From JBBTCX01 sp038043045 (GTDB taxonomy: Bacteria; Planctomycetota; Phycisphaerae; UBA1845): 19,219 nt of DNA. Under the pieces are notes generated by a model. It saw only the letters and a list, made by a program, of their open reading frames with translations, had not been told where the DNA came from and ran no database searches. The stretch spans positions 1 to 19,219 of the forward strand of contig JBBTCX010000296.1 in assembly GCA_038043045.1 (NCBI GenBank), in the 5' to 3' direction. Positions within the stretch are counted from its first letter, which is position 1, and every line of letters begins with the position of its first letter. Below are positions 1 to 8,576 of the stretch, in pieces. The translations under genes were made by a program, and so were the position numbers.

Positions 1-609
1 GGTTGGGAACGCGAAAACATTTTGCCGCTACACGCAGTCTATGGTTTTTGGCCGGCACAGGCCGACGGCGATACGCTTAACATCTTCGATCCAGACGATC
101 GAAGTCTGGTGTTGGCTTCGTTCGATTTTCCGCGGATGGGCAAGCCGCCCTATTGGTGTTTGAGCGATTTCTTCAAACCGGTTTCCAGCGGAGAATACGA
201 TGTGGCCGCCTTTTCCGTGGTGACCGCCGGTCGTCGGGTGAGCGAGGTCGCCCGCGATTGGTTCGCCGCGGATCGATACAAAGACTATTTGCATTTACAC
301 GGTCTCGGTGTGGAGTGCGCCGAAGCCCTGGCCGAGTACATTCACAAGCAGATTCGCATGGAGTGGGGCATCTCCGCATCCGACGCCCGCGACCGGCAAG
401 AAATTTTCAAACAGCGTTATCAAGGGTCCCGCTATAGTTTCGGCTACCCGGCCTGCCCTCGCCTGGAAGACCAGCTCAAGCTTTGGCCTCTCCTTCAACC
501 CGAACGTATCGGTGTTACGCTCTCCGATCAATTCCAACTGGAACCGGAACAAACCACGACCGCGCTCATCACCCACCATCGCCAGGCCAAGTATTTCAAT
601 GTGCGGTAG
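1..609 (+). CDS. metH: Methionine synthase (cobalamin-dependent), C-terminal activation domain, 5'-truncated
   Basis: This is the last 202 codons of a gene that enters from the left edge, open from base 1. It matches the AdoMet-binding reactivation domain of MetH, which re-methylates oxidised cob(II)alamin so that the enzyme can keep transferring methyl from methyltetrahydrofolate to homocysteine in the cytoplasm. Visible signatures are AVYGFWPAQADGD near the start of the visible part and RYSFGYPACPRLEDQ, which fits the RxxxGYPAC AdoMet-binding motif. The protein ends in AKYFNVR, a usual MetH-type terminus. A TTG at 22 is open but is an internal Leu, not a start, because the family is about 1,200 residues long and the frame continues upstream. 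The catalytic, folate and B12 domains lie outside the window. No functional link to the lipid genes downstream is evident. The gap to plsC is about 100 bp. Confidence 0.93.
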   Translation, partial: GWERENILPLHAVYGFWPAQADGDTLNIFDPDDRSLVLASFDFPRMGKPPYWCLSDFFKPVSSGEYDVAAFSVVTAGRRVSEVARDWFAADRYKDYLHLHGLGVECAEALAEYIHKQIRMEWGISASDARDRQEIFKQRYQGSRYSFGYPACPRLEDQLKLWPLLQPERIGVTLSDQFQLEPEQTTTALITHHRQAKYFNVR

Positions 610-687
610 TTGGCCGAGTGGTTGGACTCTCCCCTGATGGATGAAAACCTCCCTCCGGCACCAAAATGATTTGTCCCCCTTTCCGCA

Positions 688-715
688 TTTTCAGGGACGA
701 TCCTTCTTGTACAAT
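688..715 (+). promoter_or_regulatory. Possible sigma70-type promoter for the lipid operon
   Basis: TTTTCA at 688-693 (4 of 6 to the -35 consensus), a 16-base spacer, and TACAAT at 710-715 (5 of 6 to the -10 consensus). Transcription would begin near 722, which would favour the plsC start at 753. This is judged by eye only, and planctomycete promoters are poorly defined. Confidence 0.25.
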
Positions 716-1508
716 GCTTGGCGTTGAGTTCTGGTTCGCCGTTGTTAAGTTCATGCTTCGATCGTATGCAGCCATCATCGTCTGGGGGATTTTGCTGTTC
801 ATCATCGGCATCCCCGTCTTGTTGATCGGGCTGGTATATCCCGCGAAGTCCGTCCTCGCCTTGGGCGCGCGCTGGTGGGGACGAACCCTCTTATGGGTCT
901 GCGGTGTAAAATTGACCGTCGAAGGCCGACATCGTATTCCCGATGGAATACCACACTTCTTCGTCGGGAATCACCAAAGCGCCTTGGACATTCCTATCCT
1001 CTTCGTTGCGCTTCGCGGTCACGTGCGTTTCATGGCCAAGGAAGTGTTATTCAAATTCCCCATTTTTGGATGGATTCTGAGTCGCTATGGATTCGTGCCT
1101 GTTGATCGTGGCCGCGCTCGCCGAGCGGCGATCATCTTGCACGGTATGATCGAGGAACTGCAACGCAATCCGATTTCCTTCGTCGTATTTCCCGAAGGCA
1201 CCCGCACCCCCGACGGCTCGTTGCAGACGTTCCGGCTTGGGGCATTCAACGTCTGTATCCGCGCAGGCATGTCCGTGGTACCCTTTACGATTGACGGCGC
1301 TTGGGCGGTGTGTCCTCCTCGGTCCTTACGAATTCGGCCCGGCCCGGTCCGGCTGGTTTTCGGCACACCGGTTCCAAGTGAAGTCGTACTGGCGATGACA
1401 CCCTCTCAACTTCAGGATCGCGTGAAAGGTGAAGTCGCCGCGCATCTTGGGAGGAACAATCCAAGGAGCGACGGCGCGGGTGTCGGGCCGAACGCGGAAG
1501 GTGCTTGA
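714..1508 (+). CDS. plsC: 1-acyl-sn-glycerol-3-phosphate acyltransferase (PlsC family)
   Basis: Membrane-bound acyltransferase that would add an acyl chain to lysophosphatidic acid or a related glycerol lipid. A hydrophobic helix comes first (YAAIIVWGILLFIIG onward), then the catalytic block NHQSALD (HX4D), the VPVDR region, and the substrate-binding FPEGTRTPDG. The length of about 264 residues fits the family (roughly 240-280). The frame opens at ATG 666, but the first 16 residues there (MICPPFRIFRDD...) do not look like PlsC, so I prefer ATG 714. ATG 753 is the other candidate and would suit the possible promoter at 688-715. No strong ribosome site settles the choice. The 3' end is next to or overlaps the start of the multidomain lipid enzyme, so the two are probably co-transcribed and translationally coupled. 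The partner enzyme carries its own PlsC domain, so two acyltransferases act in this operon. Confidence 0.88.
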   Translation: MLGVEFWFAVVKFMLRSYAAIIVWGILLFIIGIPVLLIGLVYPAKSVLALGARWWGRTLLWVCGVKLTVEGRHRIPDGIPHFFVGNHQSALDIPILFVALRGHVRFMAKEVLFKFPIFGWILSRYGFVPVDRGRARRAAIILHGMIEELQRNPISFVVFPEGTRTPDGSLQTFRLGAFNVCIRAGMSVVPFTIDGAWAVCPPRSLRIRPGPVRLVFGTPVPSEVVLAMTPSQLQDRVKGEVAAHLGRNNPRSDGAGVGPNAEGA

Positions 1509-1509
1509 A

Positions 1510-4500
1510 GTGACCATACCCGGGGCCAATCCACGTATTCGCGACCGCCTTGCCGGTCAACACCTTTTGGTGACCGGCTCCACGGGGTTTCTCGCCAAGG
1601 CCTTCGTGGAAAAACTCCTCCGCTCCGTCGACACCATCGGCGGCGTCCATCTTCTCATCCGCCCCGGCAACGACGGGGTTTCGCCCCGGAAACGGCTCGA
1701 ACGAGATGTTATTCAATCGCATCTCTTTCATCGCCTTCGCGCCGCACTCGGCGAACGATTCACTAAGCTCTGGCAGGAAAAACTGCATGTCGTCGGGGGC
1801 GACTTGACCGCCGATCGATTCGGTCTCCCAGAGCGCGATTACGACGACCTCACGCGAAAAATCACCCTGGTGGTCAACAGCGCGGCCACCGTGACCTTTG
1901 ACGAGCGACTCGATTGGGCCATCCAACTCAATGCCCAGGGCCCCAAGCGTCCGCTACAATTAGCCAAAGACTGCGGCAACGTTCCTTTCCTGCATGTATC
2001 CACGTGTTACGTCTGCGGAGCTCGAGGGGGAACAATTGTCGAAGACTTCAGCGCTCCCGAACAGGCGCGTGAATCGTTGCCTCGTGAGATCGGCACCGGC
2101 GACTTCGATCTCGATGCGATCATCGCGGCGCTTCAAAAGGACGCCGACCACTTGGTTCAGAAACACGGTCGGGATTCGGAGGTGTGTCGCAAGGAACTCA
2201 TCGACGCCGGCATGCGCCATGCCCGCTCTCACGGTTGGAATGATACCTATACGTTCACCAAATGGATCGGCGAGCAGCTTCTTCTCCGAGACCACGGCGA
2301 TGTCCCGCTGATTGTGTTTCGACCAGCCATCATTGAGAGCAGCTACGACGAACCGGTACCGGGATGGATTGATGGGTTGCGAATGGCGGACCCGGTCATC
2401 GCTGCCTACGGTCGTGGAAAACTCCGCGACTTCCCCGGTCGCCCCGATGTTCCGATGGATCTCATCCCCGTGGACTTCGTGGTCAACGGAATGTTGGCGG
2501 CTTTGCATCATTTGGATAAGCGGAAGGGTTCCGTCGCTCTGTATCAATCCGCTTCCAGCGATCGCCGTCCGTTACGATTGCGCGACATGGGCAAGCTTCT
2601 GGAATCCGCGTTTCGCGCCAACCCCATGAACAACGAAAGCGGCAAGCGGGTGATCCCCGCCCCGCTTCGGTTCGTGGAAATGAAGGCATTTCTCCGGGCA
2701 TGGGAAAACCGTGACAAACGTTTGGCACTCCTGCGGCAATGGGGAGGCATGCTGCCCGACGCCGATCGACGTTCACGCAAATCCGCCGTCGCCGCCAGGC
2801 AAATTCAACAAATCATCTACTTCGCCAAAATCTACGCCCCGTACACCCACCTCGACGTTCGCTTCGCCGAGGATCATCTCGGCGAACTTCGCCAAAGGCT
2901 TCACCCCGACGATCTGCGGGAGTTTCCCTTCGACGTGGGAACTATCGATTGGGAAGACTACCTGATCAACCGCCATATTCCCGGCTTGAGATCGCACGTT
3001 TTGGGCGGGGCCTTGGAACCGGGACCGCGAATACGAGCCACCGTTGCAGCCGCGTCGTCGGATGGCGATATTTCCTCGCATTCGTTGCAAGCCGCGGACC
3101 TTTTCACCGTCTTTGGCCGAGTCGCAGCTCGCATCCCCGACAAGCCGGCGCTTCGTATTTGCCGCCAAGGAAAGTGGATTGGCTTTACGTATCAACAGGC
3201 CTTGCAAGCCACGGGTTCGATTCTACAACGTCTTCACGAACGCGGCCTCACCACCGGCGATCGCGTGGCCATCTGCTCCGAAAACGGCCCGGAATGGGGG
3301 TTGACTTATCTGGCGATCATGCGCGGCGGCATGACCGCCGTTCCTATCGATCCTCAGATGACCGCCTCGGATGTTCTCCGAGCCGTGGAGTTCGTCGGTG
3401 CAAGGCTTCTCTGCGCCGGACCGTCCACCTATGACACGCTTCGACCGAGTTTCGCCGCAGTTTCGAAAGACATCGTTCCGTTGACCGAACCGTTTATCCC
3501 TCTTCCCGGCGCCTCGCGGGATCGCACGCCTGATGGGGTGCCGGTCAATGGCACCTCAATCGCCTCTATACTGTTTACTTCCGGAACGACCTCCGATCCC
3601 CGCGCCGTGCCCCTGACTCATCAAAACCTCATCGCCAACGCCCAAGCCCTCGCCAGCGTCCACCCGATTCTCGCCAACGACGAATTCCTATCCGTACTTC
3701 CCATGTATCACGTGTTTGAATTCACCGCGGGGTTTCTTGTTCCACTCGCCGCCGGCGCCACGATTACGTATGTCGAGCAACTGAAAGGCCCGGAAATACT
3801 CGCGGCCATGCAAGCCACCGGAACCACCATCATGTTGGTCGTTCCTCGACTGCTCCAGCTCTTCCACGATTCCATCGAGCGACAGGTGGCCTCTTCCGGC
3901 GCGTTGAAACGCGGCATGTTTCGCGTGCTCGGGGCCTTGTCTGCAACCGGCGGACCAAGAGTCGCTCGACGGCTCTTTGCACCGGTTCACAAGAAATTCG
4001 GCGGAAAGCTTCGCATGTTCGTTTCCGGCGGCGCTCGCCTCGACCCGGAACTGTGGCACGCCTTCCACCGATTGGGATTCATCGTTCACGAGGGCTACGG
4101 CATGACCGAAACGGCACCCGTTTTGACCTGCACGCCTCAAGGCTCTGAAAAACCAGGCTCCGTCGGGCCGCCGCTGCCCAACGTCCAATTGGAAATCCGA
4201 AATCAAAACCTCGAAGGCGTGGGCGAAGTTTGGGTCAAAGGTCCGAACGTCATGTCCGGCTACTGGAACAACCCCGAAGCCACCCGCGAGTGTTTGGAGA
4301 ACGATTGGCTACGCACCGGCGATCTTGGCCGATTCGACGCCGATGGGTTTCTTCTCCTCACCGGGCGCTGCAAAGACCTCATCATCTCCGGCGCCGGCAA
4401 GAATGTGTATCCCGACGAAGTCGAAACCAAGTACGGCGAAATCCCCAACGTTAAGGAACTCTGCGTCTTCGGCCTCCCGGCGGAGAACGGCATGGGAGAC

Positions 4501-5778
4501 ATCGTTCATGCCGCCGTCGTCGTCGATCCAGACACCGGTCCTGAACTGGATCGATCTTCGGTCGAACGAGCCGTCCGCGACGCGATCGAAGCCATCGGCG
4601 AGTCCATACCCACTCACCAACGTATTCAGTCCGTCCATTTTTGGCTCGGTGAATTACCGAAAACCACCACCCTGAAGGCCAAACGCCAATTCATTCGCGA
4701 CACGATCCATCGTCTATCCTCAGACGTCGCCGAACGGGTGGCCATGTCCGCTCCGCGCCGCACTGAAAAACCCGCCGCCCAAACGAAAACGTCTAGCCAG
4801 GGGATCCTCTCAGGCGACAACCCCGCGACGCAAACCGTCCGCGCAATTCTCGCCAATGCTAGCAAACGCCCCGAGTCCGCGATCCATGCCGACCTTCATC
4901 TATTGCTTGATCTTGGAATCGACAGCATTGGAAAGATCGACGTGCTCAGCGCGGTCGAATCCGCATTCGATACCAAAGTCGACGACGAAACCTCCACAAG
5001 AATCTCCCGCGTGGGAGACTTGTTCTCTCTGGTTGCGGGCAAAACGCCCGTCGGAGGGAATGGCCGAGGAGCCTCCGCATGGCGACGCTGGTTCGCCGTC
5101 TCCGGTTCGCCGAGCGCTCCTAACGGGGTACTGACTTCGCCCTGGATTCCCGCTCGTTGGTTGGCCAGCGGTTTTCGATCCACCTTCATGCACACCTACA
5201 TCCGCGTCCACACCGTCGGACTGGAAAACGTCCCCAAGAATGGCCCGTTCATCCTCGCCCCCAATCACGCCTCCCACCTCGACGCCCCCGCAATCCTCAC
5301 CGCCCTTCGCGGAAAACGCCGCGTGTGGGTCGCCGCCGCCGAAGATTACTTCTTCAACACCGCCTCCAAACGCATCGTCTTCGGAAAACTATTCGATGCC
5401 ATTCCCTTCGACCGCCAAGCCGACGGCGTTCAAGGTCTTCGTAAATGCGGAGAAGCATTGGGCAAAGGCGATGGACTACTCCTCTTCCCCGAGGGCACTC
5501 GTTCACTCAACGGACGCATTCAACCCTTCAAGATCGGCGCCGTGGTCCTGGCCGTCGAACGAAACGCGCCCATCATCCCGGTCTACATCCACCGCGCCTT
5601 CGAGCGGATGCGAAAAGGAAGGCGACTACCCTCTCCAGGCCCCATCGGTGTGACTTTTGGACCATCCATCGCCGTCCCCTCGCTCGCCGACAACGTTGAT
5701 CCGTACCCCATTTTTCAGGAATTGACCCGAACCCTACAACGGTCCGTGGCTGAGTTGGCGCGGAGCCCAGTCGGGTGA
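1510..5778 (+). CDS. Multidomain fatty acyl-CoA reductase / acyl-CoA(ACP) ligase / acyl carrier / PlsC fusion (ElbD-like)
   Basis: A 1,422-residue fusion. Residues ~1-500 form an alcohol-forming fatty acyl-CoA reductase: Rossmann loop VTGSTGFLAK near 20-29, catalytic YTFTK (Tyr247, Lys251), and the FAR C-terminal signature IDWEDY...HIPGLR near 480-495. Residues ~540-1080 are an AMP-binding ligase: TSGTTSDPRAVPLTH near 690, GYGMTETAP near 862, then TGD, GRCKDLI and GKNVYPDEVE to about 970. Next is an acyl carrier domain, DLGIDSI, with phosphopantetheine Ser1139. The C-terminal PlsC domain has NHASHLD (His1253, Asp1258) and FPEGTR near 1326. All active-site motifs are intact. I chose GTG 1510 because GGAAGG lies about 7 bases upstream; GTG 1501 and GTG 1429 are also open in frame. 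The likely role is to activate a fatty acid, hold it on the carrier, reduce it, and transfer a chain to a glycerol lipid, as proposed for ether-lipid or wax-type pathways. The exact product is inference. Confidence 0.9.
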   Translation: MTIPGANPRIRDRLAGQHLLVTGSTGFLAKAFVEKLLRSVDTIGGVHLLIRPGNDGVSPRKRLERDVIQSHLFHRLRAALGERFTKLWQEKLHVVGGDLTADRFGLPERDYDDLTRKITLVVNSAATVTFDERLDWAIQLNAQGPKRPLQLAKDCGNVPFLHVSTCYVCGARGGTIVEDFSAPEQARESLPREIGTGDFDLDAIIAALQKDADHLVQKHGRDSEVCRKELIDAGMRHARSHGWNDTYTFTKWIGEQLLLRDHGDVPLIVFRPAIIESSYDEPVPGWIDGLRMADPVIAAYGRGKLRDFPGRPDVPMDLIPVDFVVNGMLAALHHLDKRKGSVALYQSASSDRRPLRLRDMGKLLESAFRANPMNNESGKRVIPAPLRFVEMKAFLRAWENRDKRLALLRQWGGMLPDADRRSRKSAVAARQIQQIIYFAKIYAPYTHLDVRFAEDHLGELRQRLHPDDLREFPFDVGTIDWEDYLINRHIPGLRSHVLGGALEPGPRIRATVAAASSDGDISSHSLQAADLFTVFGRVAARIPDKPALRICRQGKWIGFTYQQALQATGSILQRLHERGLTTGDRVAICSENGPEWGLTYLAIMRGGMTAVPIDPQMTASDVLRAVEFVGARLLCAGPSTYDTLRPSFAAVSKDIVPLTEPFIPLPGASRDRTPDGVPVNGTSIASILFTSGTTSDPRAVPLTHQNLIANAQALASVHPILANDEFLSVLPMYHVFEFTAGFLVPLAAGATITYVEQLKGPEILAAMQATGTTIMLVVPRLLQLFHDSIERQVASSGALKRGMFRVLGALSATGGPRVARRLFAPVHKKFGGKLRMFVSGGARLDPELWHAFHRLGFIVHEGYGMTETAPVLTCTPQGSEKPGSVGPPLPNVQLEIRNQNLEGVGEVWVKGPNVMSGYWNNPEATRECLENDWLRTGDLGRFDADGFLLLTGRCKDLIISGAGKNVYPDEVETKYGEIPNVKELCVFGLPAENGMGDIVHAAVVVDPDTGPELDRSSVERAVRDAIEAIGESIPTHQRIQSVHFWLGELPKTTTLKAKRQFIRDTIHRLSSDVAERVAMSAPRRTEKPAAQTKTSSQGILSGDNPATQTVRAILANASKRPESAIHADLHLLLDLGIDSIGKIDVLSAVESAFDTKVDDETSTRISRVGDLFSLVAGKTPVGGNGRGASAWRRWFAVSGSPSAPNGVLTSPWIPARWLASGFRSTFMHTYIRVHTVGLENVPKNGPFILAPNHASHLDAPAILTALRGKRRVWVAAAEDYFFNTASKRIVFGKLFDAIPFDRQADGVQGLRKCGEALGKGDGLLLFPEGTRSLNGRIQPFKIGAVVLAVERNAPIIPVYIHRAFERMRKGRRLPSPGPIGVTFGPSIAVPSLADNVDPYPIFQELTRTLQRSVAELARSPVG

Positions 5779-6476
5779 CCTCCAACCACGTTTCGCCCAT
5801 CGCCGCGTTTTTCGATATCGATGGCACGCTCCTTCGTGCCACCGTGGTGCACTACTATTTTTATCTTCGCACCCGAAACCTATCCGCTTGGCGCAAAAAA
5901 CTCTGGCTCGCATCCTACCTTCCCAAGTGTCTTTATTACCTCTGGCTGGACCGCCGCGACCGCACAGCATTTAACCGCGCTTTTTATCGAGATTATCGCG
6001 GTCTTCCGACCACCTTCTTGCAAAACGGCGCACTCTCCTGCGTTCAAAACTACATGCTCCCAAGGACATTTCCCGGCGCCCGGGCTTGCGTCGAGCAGCA
6101 TCTTGCGGACAAAAAGCGTCTGGTTTTTGTCACCGGAACGCTGGTCGACTTCGCAAGACCTCTTGCCGAATCCCTCGGCGTGCACGATGTCATCGCCCCA
6201 TCTCTTGAAATAGCGGACGGTTTATTCACCGGCGTGCTCCTGCCAGGACCCCTTTGCGGTTCGGAAAAATCCCGCCAGATTAAGACCTACGCCGCCCGCC
6301 ATCAGATCGACCTCAATCGCTCGTATGCCTACGCCGATAGTTTCGACGATCTTGCCATGCTGGAATGCGTCGGATTCCCGCAAACGGTGAACCCTGGCAA
6401 AAAATTGACCGCGATCGCAAAAAAAAGAAACTGGCCGATTCACCGTTGGACCCTCGACGCCTCTTCACAACAATAG
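5775..6476 (+). CDS. HAD-IB family phosphatase (SerB/CicA-like)
   Basis: Cytoplasmic HAD-superfamily hydrolase of subfamily IB, 233 residues. Motif I is FFDIDGT (nucleophile Asp14, acid/base Asp16). Motif II is the Thr/Ser of VFVTGT. Motif III/IV includes the Lys of EKSRQIKTY and the acidic pair in ADSFDDLAML. The GTG start at 5775 overlaps the stop of the fusion gene as GTGA (4 bp), a strong sign of translational coupling. In this setting a plausible job is dephosphorylating a glycerol phosphate or phosphatidate-type intermediate made by the acyltransferases, but HAD-IB members are catalytically diverse and nothing in the sequence fixes the substrate. Membrane segments are not obvious. Five bases separate its stop from the alcohol dehydrogenase start. 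Confidence 0.85.
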   Translation: MTSNHVSPIAAFFDIDGTLLRATVVHYYFYLRTRNLSAWRKKLWLASYLPKCLYYLWLDRRDRTAFNRAFYRDYRGLPTTFLQNGALSCVQNYMLPRTFPGARACVEQHLADKKRLVFVTGTLVDFARPLAESLGVHDVIAPSLEIADGLFTGVLLPGPLCGSEKSRQIKTYAARHQIDLNRSYAYADSFDDLAMLECVGFPQTVNPGKKLTAIAKKRNWPIHRWTLDASSQQ

Positions 6477-6481
6477 CACCC

Positions 6482-7735
6482 ATGAAAGCCATACAATTCC
6501 GAAAAAGCGTCCCACGATTCCTGATTCTGAAATACCTCGCTCCGCGCCTTCGACGCCTCTATTCCACGCGTCTGGCTCCCATCCGCTTGATCGATACGCC
6601 GCTTCCGAATCTTCCATCATCCCACTGGGTACGCATCGCACCCCGCCTCGCCGGAATCTGCGGCTCCGACCTCGCTACTGTCTTCTCCAAAGGCTCACCC
6701 TATCTAGGACCTCTCGTTTCCATGCCCTTCATCCTAGGCCACGAAATCGTCGGCGATATCATCGAAGTCGGAACCTCGGTGACGTGCGTGAAAACGGGCG
6801 ATCGCGTCGTCCTTCGCCCCGCACTCGGTTGCAAAGCCCGCGGTATCGAACCTCCCTGCAACACCTGCGCTTCCCAAAACGACGCGTTGTGTCGCAACGT
6901 GACACGCGGCGATGTTTCCGCCGGAATCCAAATCGGCTTCTGCCGCGACACCGGCGGCGGCTTCGCCGAATCCCTCGTCGCCCATGAATCTCAAGTGTAC
7001 AAAGTCCCCACGGAACTCCCCGACCGCGCCGCGGTCCTGATCGAACCCTTCGCCTGCGCCATCCACGCCGCTCTACGCGTGAAACTCAACGAAAACGACA
7101 CGGCCTGGGTCATCGGCTGCGGCGCTATTGGACTCCTCACCATCGCCGCCCTTCGCGCATCCGGTTGCCGCGCTCGAATCGTTGCCGTCGCCAAATACGA
7201 TCATCAACGACAACTCGCCAAATCACTCGGCGCCGACGAACTCCTGTCACCATCCGGCACGCCAAGCACGCGCTATCGCCAATGGGCCAAATCCCTCGAC
7301 GCCGAAATCCTCGACTCCGATCTCGGAAAACCCACGGTCATCGGCGGAACCTCTGCCACGTTCGACTGCGTCGCCTCCTCGGATTCCATCGACGATGGGC
7401 TTCGCTTCACCAAAAGCGGCGGCACCTTTGTCCTCGTCGGCATGCCCGGCGTCCCCACCGGCATCGACTGGACCCCGCTCTGGTACAAAGAGCTCACCCT
7501 CCGCGCCACCTACGCTTACGGCCACGAAGTATTCGCCGGCACGCAACACGACACCTTCGATCTCGCCATCGAGTGGATGAAACAATGGCAAACCAAACTC
7601 ACCCCTCTCGTCGGCAGCCCCTTCCCCCTCGAAGATTTTCCCACCGCCTTTGCCTCCGCCCTCCACACCGCCTCCACCGGTATCGCCAAAACCACGTTTG
7701 CACCCAACGGACCCTGTTCGCCAGCTTGCCACTGA
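6482..7735 (+). CDS. Zinc-dependent alcohol dehydrogenase (MDR superfamily)
   Basis: A 417-residue medium-chain dehydrogenase/reductase. Catalytic-zinc ligands are visible in GICGSD (Cys60) and GHE (His87, Glu88), with a further acidic ligand candidate in LIEPFA (Glu188). A structural-zinc lobe has Cys117, Cys126, Cys129 and Cys137 with spacing CX8CX2CX7C; the last three match the classic lobe, while the first gap is longer than the usual CX2C. The NAD(P)-binding loop is GCGAIG at 212-217. The frame is open from 6365, but ATG 6482 starts 5 bases after the HAD stop and gives a normal-looking N-terminus. As last gene of the tight operon it probably interconverts a fatty alcohol and aldehyde or oxidises a glycerol-type hydroxyl. 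Substrate and cofactor preference cannot be read from the sequence. Codons are strongly C-ending, like the end of the fusion gene. Confidence 0.88.
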   Translation: MKAIQFRKSVPRFLILKYLAPRLRRLYSTRLAPIRLIDTPLPNLPSSHWVRIAPRLAGICGSDLATVFSKGSPYLGPLVSMPFILGHEIVGDIIEVGTSVTCVKTGDRVVLRPALGCKARGIEPPCNTCASQNDALCRNVTRGDVSAGIQIGFCRDTGGGFAESLVAHESQVYKVPTELPDRAAVLIEPFACAIHAALRVKLNENDTAWVIGCGAIGLLTIAALRASGCRARIVAVAKYDHQRQLAKSLGADELLSPSGTPSTRYRQWAKSLDAEILDSDLGKPTVIGGTSATFDCVASSDSIDDGLRFTKSGGTFVLVGMPGVPTGIDWTPLWYKELTLRATYAYGHEVFAGTQHDTFDLAIEWMKQWQTKLTPLVGSPFPLEDFPTAFASALHTASTGIAKTTFAPNGPCSPACH

Positions 7736-7750
7736 TCGGACGGCGATGAC

Positions 7751-7780
7751 TTGACTTCGGCGCTGGCTCGTAAGTTAATA
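7751..7780 (+). promoter_or_regulatory. Possible promoter upstream of the pRiA4b-like gene
   Basis: TTGACT at 7751-7756, an 18-base spacer, and TTAATA at 7775-7780. It is followed by a small inverted repeat, GACGCG 7791-7796 / CGCGTC 7806-7811 with a 9-base loop, which could be a leader hairpin or operator. This suggests that the gene at 7843 has its own transcript separate from the lipid operon. Confidence 0.3.
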
Positions 7781-7842
7781 GTCTCGTTATGACGCGGAGA
7801 CGTTACGCGTCGAAGGATGGGTTAGGAAAAAGGAGTGATGCG

Positions 7843-8445
7843 ATGACCACCAAACGATCCCGATCCCCGAAGACGATTCAGACGGACCAGGTCTACCAGT
7901 TAAAGATCACGCTGCAAGAGATCGATCCCCCCGTCTGGCGACGCCTACTTGTCCCGTCGCACGTTACACTCGGCGAATTAAACTTCATCTTGCAGGCCGC
8001 GATGGGTTGGACGAACAGCCACCTCCATCAGTTCACGATCGACGAGGTGGACTATTCTGACCCACAATTCGAGCTGGACGACGCGGAGGATGAGTTTGCC
8101 GTGACGCTCGCGGAAGTCGCTACTTCGGAAGGGATGCGTTTCCAAATGCTTTACGATTTCGGTGACTCGTGGGAACACGAAATCACCGTCGAGAAGATCC
8201 TGCCCAGCGAATCCGGCAAGCGTTACCCGGTCTGCGTAGCCGGCAAACGCGCCTGCCCGCCCGATGATTGCGGCGGCATCTGTGGTTATGAGGACTTTCT
8301 GGAGGCCATTCGGGACCCAAAGCACGAGGAGCACGATTCCATGCTCGAATGGATCGGTGGCGCGTTCGATCCCGAGGCGTTTGATGTGGAAAAACTGAAC
8401 AAGCGCCTCGCCAAAAACATCAAAGAGTTTTCCAGTTGGAGATAG
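7843..8445 (+). CDS. Plasmid pRiA4b ORF-3-like protein
   Basis: A 200-residue protein matching the pRiA4b ORF-3 family (also called IS1096 TnpR-like). Signatures are YQLKITLQEIDPPVWRRLLVP at the N-terminus, LGELNFILQAAMGWTNSHLHQF, YDFGDSWEHEI, and CPPDDCGGICGY with the following Pro/Asp-rich block. The frame opens at ATG 7789, but ATG 7843 is chosen because AGGAG at 7831-7835 lies 7 bases upstream and the family motif starts shortly after. The biochemical role of the family is not established; members are common on plasmids and in accessory regions. It opens the stretch of accessory genes that separates the two groups of lipid genes, and it has no obvious tie to either. Confidence 0.9.
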   Translation: MTTKRSRSPKTIQTDQVYQLKITLQEIDPPVWRRLLVPSHVTLGELNFILQAAMGWTNSHLHQFTIDEVDYSDPQFELDDAEDEFAVTLAEVATSEGMRFQMLYDFGDSWEHEITVEKILPSESGKRYPVCVAGKRACPPDDCGGICGYEDFLEAIRDPKHEEHDSMLEWIGGAFDPEAFDVEKLNKRLAKNIKEFSSWR

Positions 8446-8576
8446 GCGTGCTTTCGCGGCGAAACGAGAAATTCTGCTCGCGTCTACGAGAATTCGTAAG
8501 GCATTTCACATTGTGGAGACGTCGTTGCGAATGTCTTTTTCCCGCTTTCGCACGAAATGGGTCACACGGCTTAACC

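Noticed and set aside
601..663. tRNA-like stretch (TGGCCGAGTGGTTGGA plus a terminal CACCA) at the end of metH
   Set aside because: It resembles the D-arm of a Ser/Leu tRNA, but it is only 63 bases long, the acceptor stem has mismatches, no anticodon or T arm can be folded, and it overlaps the metH stop codon.
666..713. plsC starting at ATG 666
   Set aside because: The extra 16 residues do not resemble a PlsC N-terminus and no ribosome site precedes them; ATG 714 or 753 is more likely.
1285..1926. 213-residue minus-strand open frame opposite plsC and the fusion gene
   Set aside because: It lies antisense to two well-supported genes with intact motifs, and its translation shows no recognisable domain.
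7247..7732. Minus-strand frame rich in Gly/Glu opposite the alcohol dehydrogenase
   Set aside because: Its composition is what C-ending codons on the other strand produce; it has no domain and no ribosome site.
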